A stretch of DNA of 29,991 nucleotides from positions 1 to 29,991 of the IMG/VR virus record IMGVR_UViG_3300006921_000085; one strand, 5' to 3'. This DNA is from a virus. Under the pieces are notes generated by a model, which searched no databases, had not been told where the DNA came from, and worked only from the letters and a program-made list of their open reading frames with translations. Position numbers and translations under genes: made by a program. Below are positions 12,247 to 19,518 of this stretch, piece by piece. How positions within the stretch are numbered: the stretch's first letter is position 1; each line of letters starts with the position of its first letter.

Positions 12247-14366
12247 GTTCTCTCTTACATGTTGAAGGGTATGAAGAGCCAGCTGTTAAGATTTGCCCCA
12301 ATGGTACGGAAGGTGAAGTTATCGAAATCGGTGGGCTACTCATTTGTCTTCCCAAGAAGCCGCCGAAAAAACAAATTTCAGGATTTGACAATTCAAAGTC
12401 GTTGCAAGTGTGGGAAAGAACACATATGCCGAAGGAGCTGTCTCGTATTCGTTCTATGGATGAGTGGGCCGAGATGCCGAGAGAATTTAGAGAAAGGTTT
12501 CGTCCATATATCGAGGAAGAGTTTAGGCGTAGGCGTGAGGGTTTTTGGTTTTATAACAACAGCACAGCTACATATATTACGGGGAGGCACTACATGATGC
12601 TACAGTGGACCAAACTGGACATTGGTTACCCTTACTTTTTAAACTTTCAACGTGAGATATTTTTACACATGGCTGCTTGCGAGACTGATTCTCGTTGTAT
12701 TGGTCAGCTTTATACTAAGTGCCGTCGTTCTGGGTACACCAATATTTGTTCTGCTGTACTTGTCGATGAAGCTACACAGGTTAAAGATAAACTTATGGGG
12801 ATACAGTCGAAGACGGGAAAGGACGCACAAGAAAACATCTTCATGAAGAAGGTGGTTTATATGTTCAGAAACTACCCATTCTTTTTTAAACCTATACAAG
12901 ACGGTACTACTAATCCACGTATGGAGCTAGCTTTTAGAGAGCCGTCAAAACGAATAACTAAAAACAATAAAACTTCCCAAACTGGGGAAGCTCTTAATAC
13001 GGTTATAAATTGGAAAAACACAACTAATAATGCATATGACGGTGAGAAGCTACACTTGTTATATTTAGACGAAGCAGGAAAATGGGAAAGACCTACAGAC
13101 ATAAGAGACGCATGGAGGATTCAGAGGACGTGTTTGATCGTCGGAAGAAAAATCGTGGGGAAAGCTCTGGTCGGAAGCACGGTAAATCCGATGGACAAAG
13201 GTGGAAGTCAGTACAAGGATCTATGGAAGGACTCGAACCCTTTAGAAAGAAACGCCAACGGTAGGACAAGAACAGGGCTATACAGGTTATTTATACCCGC
13301 TTATGAATCTTTAGAAGGGTTTTTTGACGAGTATGGTATGCCCGTAGTAGAAGACCCATCAAGTGTTATAAAAGGTTTGGATGGGGAAGACATAATTTTT
13401 GGTGCAAAAACATATCTTAAAAACGAAAGACAGTCATTAAAAGATGACCCATCAGAATTAAACGAGGTAACTAGGCAGTTTCCTTTTACCACTGATGAGG
13501 CTTTTAGGGATAGTATAGATGGGAGTTTATTTAATATTGGTAGAATATATGAACAGATTCATTATAACGATGAGCTATTCCCAAACCCTGTAGTTGTAGG
13601 TAATTTTGTCTGGAAGGATGGTCAGAAAGACACAGAAGTGGTTTTTAAACCAGATCCAAAAGGAAGGTTTAAGGTGTCTTGGATGCCTCCACCAGAATTA
13701 AGGAATAAAAAAATCCACGAGAAGGGTAAGGTTATGCCAGCAAATATAGCCCTAGGTGTTGGAGGTGTTGACTCATACGATCTTGACGCTACGGTTGATG
13801 GACGAGGCTCAAAAGGAGCACTACACTTATATAATAAATTCCATATGGAGTACCCTTCTAATATGTTTGTTTTAGAGTACGCTTCAAGACCGCCGTTAGC
13901 TAAAATATTTTACGAAGATGTTTTAATGGCTGCGGTTTTTTACGGTTACCCTATATTAATTGAGAACAATAAGTACGGTATTGCAAGGTACTTTGAAACA
14001 AGGGGTTACGACGGATATTTAATGAATAGGCCAGCTCATTTAACTTCAGCAAGTTCTAAAGTTAATGTAAAGACAAAAGGGCTGCCGTCCAATTCTCAAG
14101 ACATTATTCAAGCTCACGCACACGCTATTGAAGCTTATGTACACAACCACATAGGAACTAATCCAGAAACAGGAGAAGTAGGTAATATGTATTTTAACAA
14201 AACTTTAGAAGATTGGATTGGTTTTAATATAAATAATAGAACAAAGTTTGACCTTACTATAAGCTCTGGTTTAGCATTACTTGCTGCTCAAAAATCTAAA
14301 ATAAAAAAGAAGCAATCTAACTTCACGGAGAGGAAATTCTTTAGGAGATATAAGTCTATCTCTTAG
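12243..14366 (+). CDS. terL: Terminase large subunit
   Basis: This is the motor and nuclease that packages DNA into proheads. The ATPase half shows YTKCRRSGYT (157-166) as a deviant Walker A, LLYLDEAGKW (272-281) as Walker B with D276 and E277, and GSTVNP (311-316) as the coupling motif. The nuclease half carries GGVDSYDLDA with D510 and ILIENNKYG with E574, as in the RNase H-like domain of terminases. The length of 707 residues is normal to long. I keep the TTG start at 12243: it overlaps the previous TGA as TTGA, and the first in-frame ATG would remove about 60 residues. The portal gene follows at once. Confidence 0.93.
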   Translation: MSSLLHVEGYEEPAVKICPNGTEGEVIEIGGLLICLPKKPPKKQISGFDNSKSLQVWERTHMPKELSRIRSMDEWAEMPREFRERFRPYIEEEFRRRREGFWFYNNSTATYITGRHYMMLQWTKLDIGYPYFLNFQREIFLHMAACETDSRCIGQLYTKCRRSGYTNICSAVLVDEATQVKDKLMGIQSKTGKDAQENIFMKKVVYMFRNYPFFFKPIQDGTTNPRMELAFREPSKRITKNNKTSQTGEALNTVINWKNTTNNAYDGEKLHLLYLDEAGKWERPTDIRDAWRIQRTCLIVGRKIVGKALVGSTVNPMDKGGSQYKDLWKDSNPLERNANGRTRTGLYRLFIPAYESLEGFFDEYGMPVVEDPSSVIKGLDGEDIIFGAKTYLKNERQSLKDDPSELNEVTRQFPFTTDEAFRDSIDGSLFNIGRIYEQIHYNDELFPNPVVVGNFVWKDGQKDTEVVFKPDPKGRFKVSWMPPPELRNKKIHEKGKVMPANIALGVGGVDSYDLDATVDGRGSKGALHLYNKFHMEYPSNMFVLEYASRPPLAKIFYEDVLMAAVFYGYPILIENNKYGIARYFETRGYDGYLMNRPAHLTSASSKVNVKTKGLPSNSQDIIQAHAHAIEAYVHNHIGTNPETGEVGNMYFNKTLEDWIGFNINNRTKFDLTISSGLALLAAQKSKIKKKQSNFTERKFFRRYKSIS

Positions 14367-14381
14367 AAACGTGTTATTTAG

Positions 14382-14389
14382 TATATTTG
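14382..14389 (+). promoter_or_regulatory. -7 promoter box TATATTTG before portal
   Basis: TATATTTGCA lies 18 bases before the portal ATG at 14408, preceded by TTTAG. A TTG at 14387 inside the box could be misread as a start codon, but it would fall at the edge of or before the transcript. Confidence 0.65.
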
Positions 14390-14407
14390 CATAAATACTA
14401 CCCCCTG

Positions 14408-16870
14408 ATGTATAAAAACGACAATAAAAGTTCAGGCAGCTTTCCCGATCCACTAGCGTCTCAGCAAATAAAAGAAAGTAAGGCCTATGGATTAAAGTAT
14501 GCAAAAGCAATTGAATCTCAGTGGGGAAAAGTCCAAGATTCAGGTTCTCTATACAATAAGAGAAACAAAACTTTTGAAAGAAATAGAGACTACGCTAACG
14601 GAACTCAAGACACAAATATATATAAGCAGATTTTAACAAATCTTGATCCAAACAACTCAGATGGTAGTCTTATTAATTTAGACTATACTCCAGTACCAGT
14701 ACTTCCTAAGTTCGCAAAAATTGTAGCTAATAAGATTTTATCTCGTAATCCTTACCCAAACCTTGAAGCTATTGACCCAATATCTTCTTCTGACAAGAAT
14801 AAAGAAAAACAAAGGATTAAAATTCAGGTCGAGTTAAAGGAGCAGTTAATGCAGCTCAAAAAGGATACTAACGGTTTAGTTTTAGATCAAGATCCTGAAA
14901 TGCTTCCAGACACTTTAGAGGAGGCAGATATATTTTTAGACACAAACATTAAGACTGACGCTGAAATATCAGCTCAGATTGGCACTAATTTAACGCTTTC
15001 TTGGAATAACTTTAATGACGCTATCTACAGAAGGTGTGTTAATGATTTAGTTGCTCTTGGCATGTGTGTTGTTAGACGGACTAACGATCCTAGTTATGGG
15101 ATTAAAACGGAATATGTAGATCCCTGTAACTTTATACATAGCCAAACGGAAGACCCCAATTTTGAGGATCTTGTGTACGCAGGCAACGTTAAAAGGATTA
15201 CTATACAAGAGTTAAAAAGATTAGCAGGGGACAGATTCACAGAGGAGCAGTATAAAGAAATCGCTACTGATTCGGCTAGATCTAAATCACACGATACATC
15301 TAAATTTTCTAGATCTAAGTATGATAATTCCTTAAACAAAAATGCTTATGGGTATGATGACTACACAGTAGAATTACTGGATTTTGAGTTCATGTCTGTA
15401 GACTGCATGCATTTCGAGGAGAAGGAAAATAGACACGGTAATAGAAACTTTTTCTACGAAGGTTTTAACTATAAGGAAAAGACAGGGGGTGTGTTTGAGC
15501 GTAAGCCTCATAGAATGGATATAGTCACCGTTTATGGGGGGTTATATATTTTAGGGACAAAGCATATTTTCGACTACGGGATGAAAACTAATGTTCCTAG
15601 AAATATGCATGACATAGGTAGAACTCGCATGGGTTATTCTGTTGTTGCTACCAACTTTAGAGGGATGATGCCTAAGTCTATGGTAGATGGGTGCGTTGGT
15701 TTTGCTGATATGCTTCAAATAACTCATTTAAAGTTACAGCAATCTATAGCTAAAGCTAAGCCAGATGGTTTAATTATAGATATTGAAGGTTTAGAAAACG
15801 TTCAGCTAGGAAAAGGCGGGGAATTACAACCTCTTGAGCTTCATGACATTTATGAGCAAACTGGTGTTTTTTACTACAGAAGTAAAGACCCAGAGGGCGG
15901 ATTTCAAAACCCACCAGTACGTACTATAGATAATAGTATTAGAAATATAAACGAGCTTATATCTTTATATAATCACTATTTAAGGTTAATTAGAGACACA
16001 ACTGGTATCAATGAAGCTATGGACGCTTCTACACCGAAAGGAGATGCTTTAGTTGGAGTTCAACAACAAGCTATTGCGGCTGGTAATAATGCTATATATG
16101 ATATAACTAACGCTTCTATGATCTTATTTAAAAAGGTCTGTGAGGATGTTGTTAAATGTTTGCAGATCATACCACCAGAATCTGTGCTTATGACTATCTA
16201 CCAAAATGCTATTGGTAAGTCGAACATGGAGGTTTTAAGTTCTTTTAGTGATTTACCTATGTTTAACTTTGGTGTTACTGTTCAGAAAGAAATGGAAGAT
16301 GCTGAAAAAGCATATTTAGAGCAGAATATTCAAATGGCTCTTCAACAGCAGCAAATAGATTTAGAAGATGCAATAGCTATTAGAAATCTAAAGGATGTAA
16401 ATCAAGCTGAAAGATTGCTTATTATCCGTCGCAAAAAGAGGATGGATAAAATGGAGGCTCAGGCTATGCAAAATTCTCAAATGCAAGCTCAACAGGCTCA
16501 ACAGGCTTCTCAAGCAGCTTCGCAAGCTAGGCAACAAGAACTTCAAATGGGAGCTCAACTTGAAGCGCAAAAACTTCAAATGAAGTCTCAACTAGAAATT
16601 CAAGTAGCTCAAGCAAAACACGAGTTGAATAAAGAGATAGAAATGATTAGAGCTGAAGCAACCCTAGGATTTAAGACTGACGACCAAGAGTTTAAAGAGA
16701 AAATTGAAGTTCTTAAAGAGGATAGAAAAGATAGTAGAGTTAAAAAACAAGCTGCTCAACAAAGCAAACTAATGTCTCAAAGAAAAGGTCAAAGAGGCGA
16801 GTTGATAGATCCTGTAGATATGAGTGAAACACAAGAACTAGATGAAACTGTTCAAAACATATTACAATAA
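14408..16870 (+). CDS. Portal protein
   Basis: The 820-residue product follows the terminase and has the layout of phage portals. There is an N-terminal helical region (QIKESKAYGLKYAKAIESQW), an alpha/beta core with an EYVDPCNFIHSQTEDPNF segment typical of portal wing/stem regions, and RDTTGINEAMDASTPKGDAL matching the conserved GIxE...G helix region. A long Gln/Lys/Ala coiled coil occupies the C-terminal 160 residues, as in portals with a barrel. It would form a dodecameric ring at the capsid vertex through which DNA passes. I start at ATG 14408 because the upstream TTG lies inside the promoter box. It overlaps the next gene by one base. Confidence 0.9.
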   Translation: MYKNDNKSSGSFPDPLASQQIKESKAYGLKYAKAIESQWGKVQDSGSLYNKRNKTFERNRDYANGTQDTNIYKQILTNLDPNNSDGSLINLDYTPVPVLPKFAKIVANKILSRNPYPNLEAIDPISSSDKNKEKQRIKIQVELKEQLMQLKKDTNGLVLDQDPEMLPDTLEEADIFLDTNIKTDAEISAQIGTNLTLSWNNFNDAIYRRCVNDLVALGMCVVRRTNDPSYGIKTEYVDPCNFIHSQTEDPNFEDLVYAGNVKRITIQELKRLAGDRFTEEQYKEIATDSARSKSHDTSKFSRSKYDNSLNKNAYGYDDYTVELLDFEFMSVDCMHFEEKENRHGNRNFFYEGFNYKEKTGGVFERKPHRMDIVTVYGGLYILGTKHIFDYGMKTNVPRNMHDIGRTRMGYSVVATNFRGMMPKSMVDGCVGFADMLQITHLKLQQSIAKAKPDGLIIDIEGLENVQLGKGGELQPLELHDIYEQTGVFYYRSKDPEGGFQNPPVRTIDNSIRNINELISLYNHYLRLIRDTTGINEAMDASTPKGDALVGVQQQAIAAGNNAIYDITNASMILFKKVCEDVVKCLQIIPPESVLMTIYQNAIGKSNMEVLSSFSDLPMFNFGVTVQKEMEDAEKAYLEQNIQMALQQQQIDLEDAIAIRNLKDVNQAERLLIIRRKKRMDKMEAQAMQNSQMQAQQAQQASQAASQARQQELQMGAQLEAQKLQMKSQLEIQVAQAKHELNKEIEMIRAEATLGFKTDDQEFKEKIEVLKEDRKDSRVKKQAAQQSKLMSQRKGQRGELIDPVDMSETQELDETVQNILQ

Positions 16871-17295
16871 TGGCAAGTAAAGTAAATTTAGATGTATCAG
16901 AAAAGTTAGATATAACGTGCCGTCAAGGAGACAGCTTTGATCTTACGCTAACTTTAAAAAATTCTTCTGGGACGGCTCTTACGTTATCTACAGATAACTA
17001 TTCCTTCCTTATGCAAGTCTATTCTTCAGGGGGTGCTGGTAGACAAAACACATCGCCTGTTTTAGGCAGCACTAATCTTGGTAAAAAAGTAGACAACTCT
17101 TTTGAGCCTTTTGTGGTTGATGATAGTGGTAATGTCACTATTAGCGCTACCCCTAGCACTATGAGAAACGTTAAGTCTGGTAGATATGTATATGACTTAC
17201 AACAAATTAAACCTACAACATCAGGCGTTGATACTCACACTACTATACTTAGGGGTTCTTTTGTAGTAAATGCTGACGTTTCTAAATCTCTTTAA
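16870..17295 (+). CDS. Beta-sandwich virion protein, 141 aa
   Basis: The protein begins VNLDVSEKLDITCRQGDSF and continues as LTLTLKNSSGTALTL, FLMQVYSS and a final RGSFVVNADVSKSL, all beta strands. This layout, a ligand-free immunoglobulin-like domain that opens with a Gln-Gly-Asp turn, recalls N-terminal domains of baseplate or fibre-base proteins (BppU-like) in other phages. It lies between the portal and the tail fibre genes with a TAATG overlap to the portal, so a role at the tail or adaptor is likely. Assignment is by pattern only. Confidence 0.65.
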   Translation: MASKVNLDVSEKLDITCRQGDSFDLTLTLKNSSGTALTLSTDNYSFLMQVYSSGGAGRQNTSPVLGSTNLGKKVDNSFEPFVVDDSGNVTISATPSTMRNVKSGRYVYDLQQIKPTTSGVDTHTTILRGSFVVNADVSKSL

Positions 17296-17304
17296 CAAAA
17301 CCAT

Positions 17305-18843
17305 ATGAGCGTAGAAGTTACAACGACATCTGGAAATACTGTAACCGCTACGGTTTCGGGAGGTACTGACGTTACATTTTCAACGACGTCTACTTCTGTT
17401 TCTGTAACAGCTCCTTCATCTTCAAGTATTTTTGTTTCTGAAAAGGGGCCTAAAGGAGACACTGGGGTTACTGGAGCTACGGGCTCTACTGGCGCTACGG
17501 GTGCTACTGGAGCTGCTGGACCTACGTATAGTGTTTCTTGTGTAGATGGCGACAATTCAGATGAAGAAAAAATAAGACTAACGGGAAGTGATTCATCTAC
17601 AGATGACGTGGTTTTAGAAGCTGGCACAGGATTAAGTATAGCAAGAAATAGCGATAAAATTACTTTCACTAATACCGTTTCAGATACTAATACTCAGCTA
17701 TCTACTGAAGAGGTTCAAGATATCGTTGGTGGTATGTTTAGCTCTAATACCGAAACTAGGGTTACAGCTACATACGTTGATGGTGGAGATGGAGCTGGTA
17801 AAATAAATGTGGTTGTTGATGATATGACAGCTAATGACAATACTCAGCTATCTACAGAAGAGGTTCAAGATATTGCAGGCCCTTTAGTTGCTACTGGTGG
17901 AACTAAAACTAACATTGCAGTTACATATGATGATGCTAGCGGCAATATGGATTTTGTTGTAGCTTCAGATTTAAACACTACGGGTAACGCTGGCACAGCT
18001 ACTGCTTTAGCCACAGCGAGAGCAATTAACGGCGTAGACTTTGACGGTACTGCTCCTATAACTGTAACAGCTGCGGGGTCTACGTTATCCGATACAGTAA
18101 CTGTAGCTAAAGGCGGCACTGGATTAACAACTGTAGCCGCTAATACAATATTAACGGGAAACGGGACAAGTGCTTTAACGTCTGAATCTAATTTAACTTT
18201 TGGATCAGACCGTTTAATTATTGGAGCTAATGCTGAGATAACACCTCAGTTAAGGCTTACAAACGACGAAAATACTGTTAATATTGGAGTGTCTGACGCT
18301 TCTGACAATTTAATTATCGGTTCGGCAGATGGCGACTTTGTTGTTAATTGTTCGGGGGATCACAACGTTTTATTTGGTCAAAACAATGCAATAGCCGCAA
18401 AAATAGACACTGACGGTAATTTTAATTTTAATCGTAGGTTTACGGTTACGGGGGATACAGATGGAACGTTTGAGGGTGATGTAGTATATTTTGGTGGTAC
18501 AACATCAATGACGGATGGGAGAATATATCACTATAAATCTGACGGCACTTGGGAGGCCGCTGATGCTTCTACGGTTGCTACTTCTGACGGATTGCTTGCT
18601 GTTGCTTTAGGAGCTGCTTCAGACACTAACGGAATGCTTCTAAGAGGGATGGTTACTTTAGACCATGATGCAGGAGCTGTGGGAGATGTTTTATTTATTA
18701 ATACAGCGGGAAACGGAGCTGCAACTTCTACTGCTCCATCTAGTAATAATAATATAGTAAGAGTTATAGGATATTGCTTGCACGCATCTAATGGACAGAT
18801 TTGGTTTAACCCAGACAATACGTTTGTTGAAGTAACAGCGTAA
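17305..18843 (+). CDS. Tail fibre protein with collagen-like segment
   Basis: Domains in order: a beta-rich head; a collagen-like triplet stretch at residues 48-73 (GPKGDTGVTGATGSTG and on); two repeats beginning NTQLSTEEVQDI at residues 129 and 179, exactly 50 codons apart; a GNAGTATALATARAINGVDF and VAKGGTGLTT segment typical of trimeric fibres; a beta-helix-like middle; and a C-terminal domain from about residue 405 (GLLAVALGAASDTNGMLLRG, then GQIWFNPDNTFVEV) often found at fibre tips in marine phages. It should recognise or contact the host surface. Fibre trimerisation is inferred from the collagen and GGTG motifs. Confidence 0.85.
   Translation: MSVEVTTTSGNTVTATVSGGTDVTFSTTSTSVSVTAPSSSSIFVSEKGPKGDTGVTGATGSTGATGATGAAGPTYSVSCVDGDNSDEEKIRLTGSDSSTDDVVLEAGTGLSIARNSDKITFTNTVSDTNTQLSTEEVQDIVGGMFSSNTETRVTATYVDGGDGAGKINVVVDDMTANDNTQLSTEEVQDIAGPLVATGGTKTNIAVTYDDASGNMDFVVASDLNTTGNAGTATALATARAINGVDFDGTAPITVTAAGSTLSDTVTVAKGGTGLTTVAANTILTGNGTSALTSESNLTFGSDRLIIGANAEITPQLRLTNDENTVNIGVSDASDNLIIGSADGDFVVNCSGDHNVLFGQNNAIAAKIDTDGNFNFNRRFTVTGDTDGTFEGDVVYFGGTTSMTDGRIYHYKSDGTWEAADASTVATSDGLLAVALGAASDTNGMLLRGMVTLDHDAGAVGDVLFINTAGNGAATSTAPSSNNNIVRVIGYCLHASNGQIWFNPDNTFVEVTA
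17691..17880 (+). repeat. 150-bp tandem repeat in the fibre gene
   Basis: A nearly identical stretch of more than 30 bases (starting TACTCAGCTATCTAC) occurs at 17691 and again at 17841, an offset of exactly 150 bp or 50 codons. It encodes the repeated NTQLSTEEVQDI segment and could mediate recombination or length change in the fibre. Confidence 0.7.
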
Positions 18844-19502
18844 TGCCTACGATAAATGTAAATAGGCAAGGGTTAGGTACTGGTAGCAGTAGCGGAGCTT
18901 TTGCAACAGCCAGATCAAATGCTGCATCATCCGTTACGGATGGTATCACAGGAGAAACGGACGTTCAGTATTTTAATACTGTAAGAACCAAAAGGTTTAA
19001 AAGAGTTTTTTTACATTTTGACACAAGCGGAATAACTGGAACTTTAAGTGCGGCACATATAGACATCAATGGGGGTGCTGCGGCTGACGCTGATCCTAAT
19101 GACACTATAATGATAAAAAGCACCGCTTTTGGAGGGGACGGGGGGACAGCTTTAGCTACTTCAGATCATTTTAGTTCACTAGATTATAGCACGGCATATT
19201 CTAGCGAGTTAACTACATGGTCAACAGGTAATAATGAATACACTCTGACAGCTGCTGCTTTAGCTGATATAAAAGCTAATGATCACTTTACTTTAGCTAT
19301 AGTAGACCACGACAACGATTATGCTAACTCAGACACTACAGCAACAGCTGATATTACTATAGACTTTGATGTAACAATAACATTAGACTACACTTTAGTT
19401 TCAGGTTATACACACGATGTAATCGGTGTGGCTGCGGCTAGCATAGGTAAAGTCAACACAGTTGCTACAGCGAATATAGGCAAAGTCAACAGCGTTGATT
19501 AA
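18843..19502 (+). CDS. Fibre-associated beta protein, 219 aa
   Basis: This Ser/Thr/Ala/Asp-rich, beta-strand protein starts with TINVNRQGLGTGSSSGAF and contains RVFLHFDTSGITGTLSAAHI, resembling carbohydrate-binding jelly-roll (DNRLRE-like) segments. The C-terminus has a short internal repeat, VIGVAAASIGKVNTV then ATANIGKVNSV, a pattern I associate with the ends of virion proteins in marine phages. It overlaps the tail fibre stop (TAATG), so it is co-translated and probably forms part of the fibre tip or its adaptor. The binding function is inferred from composition and location. Confidence 0.65.
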   Translation: MPTINVNRQGLGTGSSSGAFATARSNAASSVTDGITGETDVQYFNTVRTKRFKRVFLHFDTSGITGTLSAAHIDINGGAAADADPNDTIMIKSTAFGGDGGTALATSDHFSSLDYSTAYSSELTTWSTGNNEYTLTAAALADIKANDHFTLAIVDHDNDYANSDTTATADITIDFDVTITLDYTLVSGYTHDVIGVAAASIGKVNTVATANIGKVNSVD

Positions 19503-19506
19503 TTAG

Positions 19507-19514
19507 TATATTTG
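19507..19514 (+). promoter_or_regulatory. -7 promoter box TATATTTG, leaderless type
   Basis: TATATTTGCAAT directly precedes the ATG at 19519, leaving four bases between box and start codon, the same as at 2827-2839. ATTAG precedes the box, as in the portal promoter. No -33 TTG is present at normal spacing. Confidence 0.65.
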
Positions 19515-19518
19515 CAAT

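Noticed and set aside
12259-12597. 112-codon frame inside the 5' part of the terminase gene
   Set aside because: The product is basic and Cys-rich with no membrane or domain pattern, and the terminase frame here carries conserved features.
14387-14407. TTG start for the portal seven codons upstream of the ATG
   Set aside because: The TTG lies in the TATATTTG promoter box, so it would fall at the edge of or outside the transcript.
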